Shown: positions 51,268 to 60,464 of the stretch, piece by piece
How positions within the stretch are numbered: position 1 is the stretch's first letter
Layout of the letters: every line of letters begins with the position of its first letter
Assembly: GCF_026340675.1 (NCBI RefSeq)
Contig: NZ_JAPEOX010000001.1
Span: 6,448,001-6,512,000 of the forward strand
DNA: 64,000 nt
From: Streptomyces sp. NBC_01264
GTDB taxonomy: Bacteria; Actinomycetota; Actinomycetes; Streptomycetales; Streptomycetaceae
Direction: 5' to 3'
The notes under the pieces: model-generated
Database searches by the model: none
What the model was told of the DNA's origin: nothing
What the model saw: only the letters and a program-made list of their open reading frames with translations
Translations under genes and position numbers: made by a program

Positions 51268-51624
51268 CGTCTCCCCGTAGCACCACCTGCGTGACCACGA
51301 CCGCCCCCGCCGCATCCGCGACGGGGGCGGTCGTGTCGTACGGGGGTCCCGGCGCTCTGCGGCGCTTCGTGCGCGGGTGCGACCTTGGCCACACTCCGTG
51401 CCCCGCGCGGCCCCGGGCGCTCACCCCGCTCCTACGCGGGAAACCGCAGGCGGGCGCCGGGTCACGGGGCGTTCTTCCCCGCCGGGCACCGGGGCCTGCG
51501 GGTCCGGTCGCGCGGGGGACGCACACGGGACGCACAGACGGCCGTGGAACCCTGGGAAGCGTCCGACCGTCTCTGACAGAGGGAAACGGGGAACCGGGCC
51601 GACCACAGACGGGCAGAGGAGAGC
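51268..51624. other. rho terminator and LCP upstream region
   Basis: 357 bp without a supported gene. The first 70 bp holds the rho terminator hairpin; the rest (about 51340-51600) is GC-rich sequence that probably contains the promoter of the LCP gene, but no boxes are clear. Confidence 0.55.
51296..51335. terminator. Terminator hairpin after rho
   Basis: Perfect 14-bp arms (51296-51309 and 51322-51335; CACGACCGCCCCCG and its complement) with a 12-nt loop, 28 bp after the rho stop. Confidence 0.85.
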
Positions 51625-52728
51625 ATGAGCCAGGACAACAGGGGACGCGGCCGCAGGGCCGGCGCGGGCCGACGCCGACGGAAGCCGGCCGCGCGCCGCA
51701 GGGCCGTCGTCATCGCCGCGTGGACCGCCGCAGGCGTGGTCCTCCTGGGCGGGGCGGGGCTCGGCTACTTCTACTTCAAGTTCAACGGCAACCTCAAGAC
51801 GGTCGACATCGACGCCGCCCTCGGCACCGACCGCCCGGAGAACGTCGACAACGGCTCGATGGACATCCTCGTCCTCGGCTCCGACTCCCGCGGCGGCGCC
51901 AACGGCGAGTACGGCCAGGACGACGGCGGCTCCGCACGCTCCGACACGGCGATGATCGTCCACCTCAACGAGGGCCACACCAAGGCCACCGTCGTGTCCA
52001 TACCCCGCGACACCCTCGTGACCAGGCCCTCCTGCAAGCTCCCGAACGGCAAGAGCGACCTGGGCGGCCCGCGCAAGATGTTCAACGAGTCCTTCACCGT
52101 CGGCGGGGCCGCCTGCGCGGTCGCGACGGTGGAGAAGATGTCGGGGATCCGCATGGACCACTACCTCGAAGTCGACTTCACGGGCTTCAAGGAGATCATC
52201 GACAAGCTCGGCGGCGTCGAGGTGACGACCACCAAGCCGATCAAGGACGACTACAGCCACCTGAACCTGCCCGCCGGGAAGAACAGGCTCACCGGCGAGC
52301 AGGCCCTCGGCCTCGTCCGTACCCGCCACGGCGTCGGCGACGGCGGCGACCTGGGCCGAATACAGCTCCAGCAGGCCTTCATCAAGGCGCTGATCAAGCA
52401 GGTCAAGAGCATCGGCGTCTTCGACAACCCGAAGAAGCTGCTCGAGCTGGCCGACACCGCCACCAAGGCCATCACCACGGACAAGGCGCTCGGCGACGTG
52501 AAGTCGCTCATGGGCTTCGCCCAGGGCCTGGAGGGCATCAGCCCCGAGAACATGCAGATGATCACCCTGCCGGTGACCGGCGACACCCGTGACCCCAACC
52601 GGGTCGTCCCGCTCACCAAGGAGTCCAAGATGGTCTGGGACGCCCTGCTGGCCGACCGGCAGGTCCCCGCCGAGGCCACCGCGAACTCGGCCGGTGACAA
52701 GGGCACCGCCGGTACGGTCGTCCAGTAG
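51625..52728 (+). CDS. LytR-CpsA-Psr (LCP) family cell-wall ligase
   Basis: 367-residue membrane-anchored protein. Basic N-terminus, one membrane helix (about 28-50), and an extracellular LCP domain (about 80-290) with GSDSRGG, RSDTAMIVHL, VSIPRDT, GGVEV and the Arg-rich RTRHGVGDGGDLGRI. LCP proteins transfer undecaprenyl-linked polymers (teichoic acids, capsule, arabinogalactan-type glycans) to peptidoglycan. ATG 51625 is preceded by GAGGAGAGC. The C-terminal Thr/Ala tail is not conserved. The wecA-like gene at 58204 may feed its substrate pathway (inference). Confidence 0.93.
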   Translation: MSQDNRGRGRRAGAGRRRRKPAARRRAVVIAAWTAAGVVLLGGAGLGYFYFKFNGNLKTVDIDAALGTDRPENVDNGSMDILVLGSDSRGGANGEYGQDDGGSARSDTAMIVHLNEGHTKATVVSIPRDTLVTRPSCKLPNGKSDLGGPRKMFNESFTVGGAACAVATVEKMSGIRMDHYLEVDFTGFKEIIDKLGGVEVTTTKPIKDDYSHLNLPAGKNRLTGEQALGLVRTRHGVGDGGDLGRIQLQQAFIKALIKQVKSIGVFDNPKKLLELADTATKAITTDKALGDVKSLMGFAQGLEGISPENMQMITLPVTGDTRDPNRVVPLTKESKMVWDALLADRQVPAEATANSAGDKGTAGTVVQ

Positions 52729-52811
52729 CCGAACCCGCTGGTCGGAGGGGTTCCGCCCAGCCGTGGAATAGATGCCGGCCCCCCTCCGTTGAGGGAGGCG
52801 TCCTCAGAATT

Positions 52812-52839
52812 TTGACAGGCAGCCCGGTCCTGGCAGACT
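52812..52839 (+). promoter_or_regulatory. Promoter for rpmE
   Basis: A perfect TTGACA -35 (52812-52817) and CAGACT -10 (52834-52839) with 16-bp spacing, about 75 bp before the rpmE start. This is one of the clearest vegetative promoters in the window. Confidence 0.7.
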
Positions 52840-52915
52840 GGTCTGTCGGCCCCGGTTCACGCAGCGCGCAATTCGGCTCCTGCGACCCGGCGCCCTCCCG
52901 AATCTAGGAGACACC

Positions 52916-53131
52916 TTGAAGCGCGATGTTCACCCCCAGTACGTCGAGACCCAGGTCAGCTGCACCTGTGGCGCGTCGTTCACCACCCGTAGCACCCTGA
53001 CCGAGGGCTCCATCCGAGCCGAGGTCTGCTCCGAGTGCCACCCGTTCTACACGGGCAAGCAGAAGATCCTCGACACCGGTGGCCGCGTGGCGCGCTTCGA
53101 GGCCCGCTTCGGCAAGGCTGCACAGAAGTAG
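52916..53131 (+). CDS. rpmE: 50S ribosomal protein L31, zinc-binding form
   Basis: 71-residue L31. Cys16 and Cys18 (SCTCG) and the CSEC pair near residues 38-41 give the CxC...CxxC zinc set of the C+ form, the copy normally made under zinc-replete conditions in Streptomyces. TTG start at 52916 has TAGGAG six bases upstream and gives the canonical [10 protein letters not shown]-terminus. It is followed 114 bp later by prfA. Confidence 0.96.
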   Translation: MKRDVHPQYVETQVSCTCGASFTTRSTLTEGSIRAEVCSECHPFYTGKQKILDTGGRVARFEARFGKAAQK

Positions 53132-53245
53132 CGAGCCTCAGGCGCCGGACCCCGGCTGCACCCCGTTCGTACGGGGGCAGCCGGACCGGCGCCTTTCTCG
53201 TCCCGCAGCCCTTTTCTTCACATTCACCATCTTCAGGAGCCCCCG

Positions 53246-54325
53246 ATGTTCGAGGCGGTCGAGGAACTGATCGGCGAGCACGCCGATCTTGAGAAGAAGC
53301 TCGCCGACCCTTCGGTCCACTCGGATCAGGCCAACGCGCGCAAGCTGAACAAGCGCTACGCGGAGCTGACCCCGATCGTCGCGACCTTCCGTGCCTGGAA
53401 GCAGTCCGCCGAGGACATCGAGACGGCGAAGGAGTTCGCGGCCGACGACCCGGACTTCGTGGCAGAGGTCAAGGAACTGACCGCACAGCGCGAAGAGCTC
53501 ACCGAGAAGCTCCGCCTGCTGCTCGTTCCGCGCGACCCCAGCGACGACAAGGACGTGCTCCTGGAGGTCAAGGCGGGTGCGGGCGGTGACGAGTCCGCCC
53601 TGTTCGCCGGCGACCTGCTGCGCATGTACCTGCGCTACGCCGAGCGCGTGGGCTGGAAGACCGAGATCATCGACGCCACCGAGTCCGAGCTCGGCGGTTA
53701 CAAGGACGTCCAGGTCTCCGTCCGCACCAAGGGCGGCAACGGCGCCACCGAGCCCGGCCAGGGCGTCTGGGCCCGCCTGAAGTACGAGGGCGGCGTGCAC
53801 CGCGTCCAGCGCGTGCCGGCCACCGAGTCCCAGGGCCGCATCCACACCTCCGCCGCCGGCGTGCTCGTCACCCCGGAAGCCGAGGAGGTGGAGGTCGAGG
53901 TCAACATGAACGACCTCCGCATCGACGTGTACCGCTCCTCGGGCCCCGGTGGCCAGTCCGTCAACACCACCGACTCGGCCGTGCGCATCACGCACATCCC
54001 GACCGGTGTGGTCGCCTCCTGCCAGAACGAGAAGAGCCAGCTCCAGAACAAGGAGCAGGCGATGCGCATCCTGCGCTCGCGCCTGCTGGCCGCCGCCCAG
54101 GAAGCCGCCGAGCAGGAGGCCTCCGACGTGCGCCGCAGCCAGGTGCGCTCCGTGGACCGCTCCGAGAAGATCCGTACGTACAACTACCCGGAAAACCGGA
54201 TCTCGGACCACCGGACGGGCTTCAAGGCGTACAACTTGGACCAGGTGCTCGACGGAGACCTCGACCCGGTCATCCAGGCCTGCGTCGACACGGACTCCGC
54301 CGCCAAGCTCGCGTCCGCGCACTGA
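53246..54325 (+). CDS. prfA: Peptide chain release factor 1
   Basis: 359-residue class I release factor reading UAA and UAG. The codon-recognition PAT tripeptide is in [15 protein letters not shown], and the catalytic GGQ is Gly235-Gly236-Gln237 in [18 protein letters not shown] 53246 has CAGGAG upstream. prmC, which methylates the GGQ glutamine, follows after 56 bp, the usual pairing. Confidence 0.97.
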   Translation: MFEAVEELIGEHADLEKKLADPSVHSDQANARKLNKRYAELTPIVATFRAWKQSAEDIETAKEFAADDPDFVAEVKELTAQREELTEKLRLLLVPRDPSDDKDVLLEVKAGAGGDESALFAGDLLRMYLRYAERVGWKTEIIDATESELGGYKDVQVSVRTKGGNGATEPGQGVWARLKYEGGVHRVQRVPATESQGRIHTSAAGVLVTPEAEEVEVEVNMNDLRIDVYRSSGPGGQSVNTTDSAVRITHIPTGVVASCQNEKSQLQNKEQAMRILRSRLLAAAQEAAEQEASDVRRSQVRSVDRSEKIRTYNYPENRISDHRTGFKAYNLDQVLDGDLDPVIQACVDTDSAAKLASAH

Positions 54326-54381
54326 GCCGTCCCGCAGGACCCCGCACCACCCCCCGTACGACAGCAGCCCGGAGGACCAGC

Positions 54382-55227
54382 GTGAACTTGCTGCTTGCCG
54401 AGGTGGCCCAGGCCACCCAGCGGCTGGCCGCCGCCGGCGTGCCCTCACCGCGTTTCGACGCCGAGGAGCTCGCGGCCTTCGTGCACGGCGTCAAGCGGGG
54501 GGAACTCCACCACGTCAAGGACGCGGACTTCGACGCCCGGTACTGGGAGGCCGTCGCCCGCCGCGAGGCGCGCGAGCCGCTTCAGCACATCACCGGCCGC
54601 GCCTTCTTCCGCTACCTGGAGCTCCAGGTCGGGCCCGGGGTCTTCGTGCCCCGGCCCGAGACCGAGTCGGTCGTGGACTGGGCCATACAGGCCGTCCGGG
54701 CGATGGACGTGGTCGAGCCGCTGATCGTGGACCTCTGCACCGGCTCCGGCGCCATCGCGCTGGCCATGGCGCAGGAGGTGCCGCGCTCGCGCGTGCACGC
54801 CGTCGAGCTGTCCGAGGACGCCCTGCGGTGGACCCGTAAGAACGCCGAGGGCTCCCGCGTCACCGTCCACCAGGGCAACGCGCTCAGCGCGCTGCCCGAG
54901 CTGGACGGACAGGTCGACCTGGTCATCTCCAACCCGCCGTACATCCCGCTCACCGAGTGGGAGTACGTGGCACCCGAGGCCCGCGACCACGACCCCGAGA
55001 TGGCGCTGTTCTCCGGCGAGGACGGCCTGGACACCATCCGCGGCATCGAGCGCACCGCCCACCGGCTGCTGCGGCCCGGCGGCATCGTGGTCATCGAGCA
55101 CGCCGACACCCAGGGCGGCCAGGTCCCGTGGATCTTCGCCGAGGAGCGGGGCTGGGCCGACGCCGCCGACCACCCCGACCTCAACAAGCGCCCGCGCTTC
55201 GCCACCGCCCGCAAGGCCATGCCGTGA
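54382..55227 (+). CDS. prmC: Release-factor glutamine methyltransferase
   Basis: 281-residue SAM-dependent methyltransferase modifying the GGQ glutamine of release factors. N-terminal helical domain (about 1-75), SAM motif VDLCTGSGAIALAMA and catalytic NPPY (Asn184-Tyr187) in ISNPPYIP. GTG 54382 has GGAGG seven bases upstream. It forms an operon with prfA and the TsaC/Sua5 gene. Confidence 0.96.
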   Translation: MNLLLAEVAQATQRLAAAGVPSPRFDAEELAAFVHGVKRGELHHVKDADFDARYWEAVARREAREPLQHITGRAFFRYLELQVGPGVFVPRPETESVVDWAIQAVRAMDVVEPLIVDLCTGSGAIALAMAQEVPRSRVHAVELSEDALRWTRKNAEGSRVTVHQGNALSALPELDGQVDLVISNPPYIPLTEWEYVAPEARDHDPEMALFSGEDGLDTIRGIERTAHRLLRPGGIVVIEHADTQGGQVPWIFAEERGWADAADHPDLNKRPRFATARKAMP

Positions 55228-55315
55228 CGGGCCCCGCCGTGACCGGACCCGCCCCGGCCGGCGCGGTCACCGCGCGCATTCCCGCCACCACCCCGCTGCA
55301 CGAGGAGGCCCGCTG

Positions 55316-55963
55316 ATGGCCCGGCGATACGACTGCAACGACGCGACGGACCGCAAGACGGGCCTGCGCGAAGCCGCCTCCGCCGTACGTCGTGGCGAGC
55401 TCGTCGTGCTGCCCACGGACACCCTGTACGGGATCGGCGCGGACGCCTTCAGCGCGGAGGCCGTCGGCGACCTGCTCGCCGCCAAGGGCCGCGGCCGCAA
55501 CATGCCCACCCCCGTCCTCATCGGTTCCCCGAACACCCTGCACGGCCTGGTCACGGACTTCTCCGAGCAGGCGTGGGAGCTCGTCGACGCCTTCTGGCCC
55601 GGCGCGCTGACCCTCGTCGCCAAGCACCAGCCCTCGCTGGCGTGGGACCTGGGCGAGACCGGCGGCACCGTGGCCGTACGCATGCCCCTGCACCCCGTCG
55701 CGATCGAGCTGCTGACCGAGGTCGGCCCGATGGCGGTGTCCTCGGCGAACCTGACCGGACACCCCGCGCCGGAGGACTGCGACGCGGCCCGAGAGATGCT
55801 CGGCGACTCCGTGTCCGTGTACCTGGACGGCGGCCCGACCCCGGGCATGCAGCCCTCGTCGATCGTCGACGTCACCGGGAAGGTTCCCGTCCTGCTGCGC
55901 GAGGGGGCACTGACCGCCGAGCAGCTGCGGGAGGTCGTGCCCGACCTCGAGGTGGCCCCGTGA
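55316..55963 (+). CDS. L-threonylcarbamoyladenylate synthase (TsaC/Sua5)
   Basis: 215-residue YrdC/Sua5-fold enzyme making threonylcarbamoyl-AMP for the t6A37 modification of ANN-decoding tRNAs. Diagnostic: VVLPTDTLYGIGADAF, NMPTPVLIGS, FWPGALTLV, and VSSANLTGHPAP. It lacks the extra C-terminal Sua5 domain, so it is TsaC-like in length. ATG 55316 has GAGGAGG upstream. The 88-bp gap after prmC holds no gene. The stop overlaps the next GTG start. Confidence 0.93.
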   Translation: MARRYDCNDATDRKTGLREAASAVRRGELVVLPTDTLYGIGADAFSAEAVGDLLAAKGRGRNMPTPVLIGSPNTLHGLVTDFSEQAWELVDAFWPGALTLVAKHQPSLAWDLGETGGTVAVRMPLHPVAIELLTEVGPMAVSSANLTGHPAPEDCDAAREMLGDSVSVYLDGGPTPGMQPSSIVDVTGKVPVLLREGALTAEQLREVVPDLEVAP

Positions 55964-56592
55964 GCCCTGAGGGGCGTGGCATAGCCGGGGACAGCACCTT
56001 CCGCATACTCCACGTCAGCACCGGCAACGTGTGCCGCTCGCCCATCACCGAGCGGCTGACGCGGCACGCGCTGTCCCACCGGCTCGGCGGCCCCGTCACC
56101 GGCGACCTGATCGTCGAGAGCGCGGGCACCTGGGGCCACGAGGGCGCGCCCATGGAGGCCAACGCGGCCGCCGTGCTGGCCGACTTCGGGGCGGACGCCT
56201 CCGGATTCACCGGCCGGGAACTGCTGGACGAGCACGTCATACGCGCGGACCTGGTCCTGACCGCCACCCGCGACCACCGTGCCCAGGTGATCTCGATGGG
56301 GCACTCGGCGGGGCTGCGCACCTTCACCCTGAAGGAGTTCACCCGGCTGGTCCGGGCGATAGACCCTGCGACGCTGCCGCCGCTGGAGGACGGGATGGTG
56401 GAGCGGGCCCGTGCGCTGGTCCGTGCCGCCGCCGCGTTGCGGGGGTGGCTGCTGGCCCCCTCGCCCGACGCGGATGAGGTGTACGACCCGTACGGGGCGC
56501 CGATCACCTTCTTCCGGTCGATCGGCGACGAGATCAACCAGGCGCTGGACCCCGTGGTCACGGCCCTGACGGGCGTCACGGCTTCCCGCTGA
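55960..56592 (+). CDS. LMW-PTP-fold protein with Ser in place of nucleophilic Cys
   Basis: 210-residue protein with the low-molecular-weight protein tyrosine phosphatase fold. The P-loop aligns as VSTGNVCRSP: the canonical first Cys of CxGNxCRS is Ser20, while Gly22, Asn23, Cys25 and Arg26 remain. A DPYG motif near the C-terminus matches the general-acid loop. Normal phosphatase chemistry through a cysteinyl-phosphate should therefore be lost, leaving a binding or regulatory role, or unusual chemistry. GTG start overlaps the TsaC stop (GTGA). Longer than typical LMW-PTPs (about 155 residues) by an N-terminal lead and insertions. Confidence 0.85.
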   Translation: MSPEGRGIAGDSTFRILHVSTGNVCRSPITERLTRHALSHRLGGPVTGDLIVESAGTWGHEGAPMEANAAAVLADFGADASGFTGRELLDEHVIRADLVLTATRDHRAQVISMGHSAGLRTFTLKEFTRLVRAIDPATLPPLEDGMVERARALVRAAAALRGWLLAPSPDADEVYDPYGAPITFFRSIGDEINQALDPVVTALTGVTASR

Positions 56593-56615
56593 GGCCGGCG
56601 GTGCCGGGTGCGGTT

Positions 56616-56777
56616 GCCCTGCGGGGCTGTCCCCTACCCTCCCCCAGACTCCGTCCGGGGGGACCCCCGGTTCCACCGTTCTCCGGGCTCCGCCCGGCCC
56701 CCCTGGGGCTCCGCCCCAGACCCCGGTCCTCAAACGCCGAACGGCTGAAATGCCCAAACGCCGGCGAGGCTGGACCG
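56616..56777 (-). repeat. Composite dispersed repeat, inverted copy
   Basis: Read on the minus strand it begins CAGCCGTTCGGCGTTTGAGG, runs through GGGGCGGAGCCCC, GAGAACGGTGGA and GGAGGGTAGGGGACAGCCC, and ends CGCAGGG, the same block order as at 1769-1907 and 35317-35404. The full copy is 56616-56750, with a second GGCGTTTG fragment at 56752-56777. It fills the gap between the phosphatase-like gene and glyA. Confidence 0.8.
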
Positions 56778-56854
56778 GCGCCGCAGGGCGGGATGCGCGG
56801 GCCCGGCCTACAGTGGCTGGTACCCGGTATGCGGTACCCCCCTGGAGTCGCGCC

Positions 56855-58087
56855 ATGAGCGTCATCACCCAGCCCCTGGACCTGCTGCGGCAGCAGGATC
56901 CGCAGATGGCCGACGTCCTCGACGGGGAGCGGCAGCGTCAGGCGGCCGGGCTGCAGCTGATCGCCGCGGAGAACTTCACCTCCGCCGCCGTGCTCACCGC
57001 ACTCGGATCGGCGCTCGCCAACAAGTACGCCGAGGGGTACCCCGGCGCCCGCCACCACGGCGGCTGCGAGTACGCCGACCTCGCCGAGCGGATCGCCGTC
57101 GAGCGGGCCCGCGCCCTCTTCGGCGCCGAGCACGCGAACGTGCAGCCGCACTCCGGATCCGCCGCCGTGCTCGCCGCGTACGCCGCGCTGCTGCGGCCCG
57201 GGAACACCGTGCTGGCCATGGCGCTCACCTCCGGGGGACACCTCACGCACGGGTCGCCCGCCAACTTCTCCGGGCGCTGGTTCGACTTCGTCGGGTACGG
57301 AGTGGACGCCGAGACCGGGCTCATCGACTACACCGAGGTGCAGCGGCTCGCGCACGAGCACCGGCCCAGGGCCATCGTGTGCGGCTCCATCTCCTATCCG
57401 CGGCACCCCGAGTACTCCGCGTTCCGGGAGATCGCCGACGAGGTCGGGGCCTTCCTGATCGCCGACGCCGCCCACCCCATCGGACTCGTGGCCGGCGGGG
57501 CGGCGCCCAGCCCCGTGCCCTACGCGGACATCGTCGTGGCCACCACCCACAAGGTGCTCCGGGGCCCGCGCGGCGGGATGATCCTGTGCGGAGCCGAGTT
57601 CGCGGAGCGGATCGACCGGGCGGTGTTCCCCTTCACCCAGGGCGGCCCGCAGATGCACACCATCGCGGCCAAGGCCGTGGCCTTCGGCGAGGCCGCCGGG
57701 CCCGCCTTCACCTCCTACGCGCACCGGGTGGTCGCCAACGGCCGCGCCCTGGCCGACGCGCTCGCCGCCCGCGGGTTCGCGATCACCACCGGCGGTACCG
57801 ACACCCACCTGATCACCGCCGACCCCGCGCCGCTGGGCCTCGACGGCGCGGGCGCCCGGGGCCGGCTGGCCGCCGCCGGCATCGTGCTGGACACCTGCGC
57901 CCTTCCGTACGGTGATCAGCGCGGCATCCGCCTCGGTACCGCGGCGGTGACCACGCAGGGGATGGGGGAGGCGGAGATGGGCCGGATCGCCGAGCTGTTC
58001 ACGGCCGCGCTGGCGGGCGGGGAGCCCGCGAAGATCCGTAGGGACGTCAACGAGCTGGTGGTCAGTTTTCCGCCGTATGGGGTTTAA
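56855..58087 (+). CDS. glyA: Serine hydroxymethyltransferase
   Basis: 410-residue PLP enzyme interconverting serine and glycine with tetrahydrofolate. PLP Lys233 lies in VVATTHKVLRGPRGG; ENFTSAAVLTALGSALANKY and NVQPHSGSAAVLAAY are typical. ATG 56855 follows CTGGAG. Two features differ slightly from the commonest form: the ANFSGRW region and a short C-terminus. Streptomyces often has two glyA paralogues, and this is the one in the atp-proximal block. Confidence 0.95.
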   Translation: MSVITQPLDLLRQQDPQMADVLDGERQRQAAGLQLIAAENFTSAAVLTALGSALANKYAEGYPGARHHGGCEYADLAERIAVERARALFGAEHANVQPHSGSAAVLAAYAALLRPGNTVLAMALTSGGHLTHGSPANFSGRWFDFVGYGVDAETGLIDYTEVQRLAHEHRPRAIVCGSISYPRHPEYSAFREIADEVGAFLIADAAHPIGLVAGGAAPSPVPYADIVVATTHKVLRGPRGGMILCGAEFAERIDRAVFPFTQGGPQMHTIAAKAVAFGEAAGPAFTSYAHRVVANGRALADALAARGFAITTGGTDTHLITADPAPLGLDGAGARGRLAAAGIVLDTCALPYGDQRGIRLGTAAVTTQGMGEAEMGRIAELFTAALAGGEPAKIRRDVNELVVSFPPYGV

Positions 58088-58203
58088 GCAGGGCGAGTAC
58101 GACGTACCGCAACCGGGATACCGCCCCTGCGCGTCCCCGGCAGTGAGTACTTCGCAGCTAGTGTGTGGGGCTGAGATGGCCGGCGATACATCTGGGGCAG
58201 CCC

Positions 58204-59526
58204 GTGCGTGAATATCTGCTGACGCTTTGCGTCACGGTCGCGGTGACTTATCTACTCACCGGGCCCGTGCGGAAGTTCGCGATCGCCGTGGGAGCGATGC
58301 CGGAGATCCGCGCCCGCGACGTGCACCGGGAGCCCACTCCACGGCTCGGCGGCATCGCGATGTTCGGCGGACTGTGCGCCGGACTGCTCGTCGCGGACCA
58401 CCTGCAGAACCTCAACGGGGTCTTCGAGCTGTCCAACGAGCCGCGGGCCCTGCTCTCCGGGGCGGCCCTGATCTGGCTGGTCGGCGTACTCGACGACAAG
58501 TTCGAGCTCGACGCCCTGATCAAGCTCGGCGCGCAGATGATCTCCGCCGGCGTGATGTGCATGCAGGGCCTGACCATCCTGTGGATCCCGATCCCGGGCA
58601 TCGGGACGGTCTCGCTCACCCCCTGGCAGGGCAACCTGCTCACCGTGGCCCTCGTCGTGATCACCATCAACGCGGTGAACTTCGTGGACGGCCTCGACGG
58701 CCTCGCCGCCGGCATGGTCTGCATCGCGACCTGTGCGTTCTTCCTCTACGCCTACCGGATCTGGTTCGGCTACGGGATCGAGGCGGCCGCGCCCGCGACC
58801 CTCTTCGCCGCCATCCTGATGGGCATGTGCCTCGGCTTCCTGCCGCACAACATGCACCCCGCCCGGATCTTCATGGGCGACTCCGGCTCGATGCTCATCG
58901 GCCTGGTGCTGGCCGCCGCCGCCATCTCCGTCACCGGACAGGTGGACCCGGACGCGATGGCGCTGTTCGTGGGCGGCGAGCGCAACGCGACCCACGCGAT
59001 GCTGCCGGTCTTCATCCCGCTGATCCTGCCGCTCACGATCATCGCGATCCCGATGACGGACCTGGTCCTCGCCATCGTGCGCCGCACCTGGAAGGGCCAG
59101 TCGCCCTTCGCCGCGGACCGCGGACACCTGCACCACCGGCTGCTGGAACTCGGGCATTCGCACAGCCGCGCCGTGCTCATCATGTACTTCTGGTCAGGAT
59201 TGATCGCCTTCGGCACCGTGGCGTACTCGGTGCATTCCGCCTCGATGTGGATCGTGCTGGCGATCTCCGCGCTGAGCGCCGTGGGCCTGCTGCTGCTCCT
59301 GCTGCCGCGCTTCACCCCGAGGGCCCCGCAGTGGGCGGAGCGGCTGGTCCCGCCGCGCTACCGGCACGCCGAACGGGCCGCGGAGGCGGCCCTGCAGGAC
59401 GATTCCGCGGCGGAGCCCGAGCCCGCCCGGCCGATCGCGGCGGGAGTCTCCGGCGTCAACGGGGCGACCGCCATCGGCCCCCGTTCGCGCTTCCCCGACC
59501 GGCGTAAGGCCGGCTCCTCGCGCTGA
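58204..59526 (+). CDS. Undecaprenyl-phosphate sugar-1-phosphate transferase (WecA/TagO-like)
   Basis: 440-residue membrane protein of the MraY/WecA superfamily with about 11 helices. Catalytic motifs: VGVLDDKFELD, NAVNFVDGLDGLAAG, RIFMGDSGSMLIG, and HLHHRLLELGHSHS (the WecA-type histidine motif). It transfers GlcNAc-1-phosphate or a similar sugar to undecaprenyl phosphate, starting wall teichoic acid or related glycan synthesis. GTG 58204 gives the family-length N-terminus. A soluble C-terminal tail (about 375-440) is variable. Confidence 0.93.
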   Translation: MREYLLTLCVTVAVTYLLTGPVRKFAIAVGAMPEIRARDVHREPTPRLGGIAMFGGLCAGLLVADHLQNLNGVFELSNEPRALLSGAALIWLVGVLDDKFELDALIKLGAQMISAGVMCMQGLTILWIPIPGIGTVSLTPWQGNLLTVALVVITINAVNFVDGLDGLAAGMVCIATCAFFLYAYRIWFGYGIEAAAPATLFAAILMGMCLGFLPHNMHPARIFMGDSGSMLIGLVLAAAAISVTGQVDPDAMALFVGGERNATHAMLPVFIPLILPLTIIAIPMTDLVLAIVRRTWKGQSPFAADRGHLHHRLLELGHSHSRAVLIMYFWSGLIAFGTVAYSVHSASMWIVLAISALSAVGLLLLLLPRFTPRAPQWAERLVPPRYRHAERAAEAALQDDSAAEPEPARPIAAGVSGVNGATAIGPRSRFPDRRKAGSSR

Positions 59527-59612
59527 CGTCCGTGACGCATGTCGGACATGAACCCCCTTTACCAGACAACCCAGTTGCGTGTCGCGCACACACGCGCAGG
59601 GTCACTCTCATG

Positions 59613-59628
59613 TGTGACAGTCCGCACA
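59613..59628. promoter_or_regulatory. Crp-like box 1 upstream of atpI
   Basis: TGTGA-CAGTCC-GCACA, matching the TGTGA-N6-TCACA Crp consensus in 9 of 10 half-site positions, within an 18-bp GTGTG...CACAC palindrome. Confidence 0.5.
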
Positions 59629-59659
59629 CCCTCCGAGTAAAGCTCTCATCAAATACTTT

Positions 59660-59675
59660 GTGATACCGTTCACTA
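59660..59675. promoter_or_regulatory. Crp-like box 2 upstream of atpI
   Basis: TGTGA-TACCGT-TCACT, 9 of 10 half-site matches to the Crp consensus, 47 bp (centre to centre) from box 1 and about 127 bp before atpI. The surrounding 59640-59680 is AT-richer than the rest of the region, as expected of a promoter. Confidence 0.5.
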
Positions 59676-59801
59676 AACCCGGCGACAGAGCCGAAGGACC
59701 GTAGTGCGACGGTCCATTGGCCCGAGGTTCCCTCTCGGACCGGGCTTACGCTCGTCCTGTACGAGTCCCAGTGCCCCCACCACCACGCGGAGCAAACCGC
59801 C

Positions 59802-60239
59802 ATGCGGTCAGATGACGTCCGATCCCTCCTGCAATCCGCCGTTCCCACGGCTGTCGCCGGCACTCTCGCCGCCGTCATCAGTGGGATCGTCGCCGGTGGC
59901 AAGGGGGCCGTGGGCGCCGTCGTCGCGACGGTCGTGGTGATGCTGTTCATGGGCATCGGATTCCTCGTACTGCAGCGCACGGCGAAATCACTTCCGCACC
60001 TGTTCCAGGCCATGGGGCTCATGCTCTATACGGCCCAGATCCTGCTGCTCTTCGTCTTTCTCGCCGTGTTCAAGAACACGACGCTGTTCAACCCCAAGGC
60101 CTTCGCCATCACGCTCGTCGTCGCCACCCTGGTGTGGATCGCCGCACAGGCGCGTGCTCATATGAAGGCCAAGATCCTTTACGTCGAACCTGACTCGATG
60201 AAGGGCGACAAGCCCGGAAATTCGGGCCAGAAGCCGTGA
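59802..60239 (+). CDS. atpI: ATP synthase assembly protein AtpI-like
   Basis: 145-residue membrane protein with four hydrophobic helices, in the position of atpI at the head of the ATP synthase operon. AtpI-type proteins assist c-ring assembly and are not part of the finished enzyme. Sequence similarity within this family is low, so the call rests mostly on context, size and topology. ATG 59802; followed by a 225-bp gap (60240-60464) that contains small dyads but no gene. Confidence 0.85.
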   Translation: MRSDDVRSLLQSAVPTAVAGTLAAVISGIVAGGKGAVGAVVATVVVMLFMGIGFLVLQRTAKSLPHLFQAMGLMLYTAQILLLFVFLAVFKNTTLFNPKAFAITLVVATLVWIAAQARAHMKAKILYVEPDSMKGDKPGNSGQKP

Positions 60240-60464
60240 GGGGTAGGGGCGGAATAAGTACGCGTTCGGGATGCTGCTATCGTCCGGTTTCAACTGTGGC
60301 AATGCTGGCGCGGGCATCCGAGCTGACGCCTGTTCCATCGCGAGGCTCGATGCCCGATAGCCGCCCCCACATCCGTTACACCAGTCCAGTGCCGAACAGC
60401 GGCTGTCCGCCGCGCCGACACAACGAGGTTGCCGTACCTATGCGCCACGCTGAAGGAGCCCGCG

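Noticed and set aside
52750..52805. Rho-independent terminator after the LCP gene
   Set aside because: Only a weak CCTCC/GGAGG pairing is present and the arms do not align into a stable stem.
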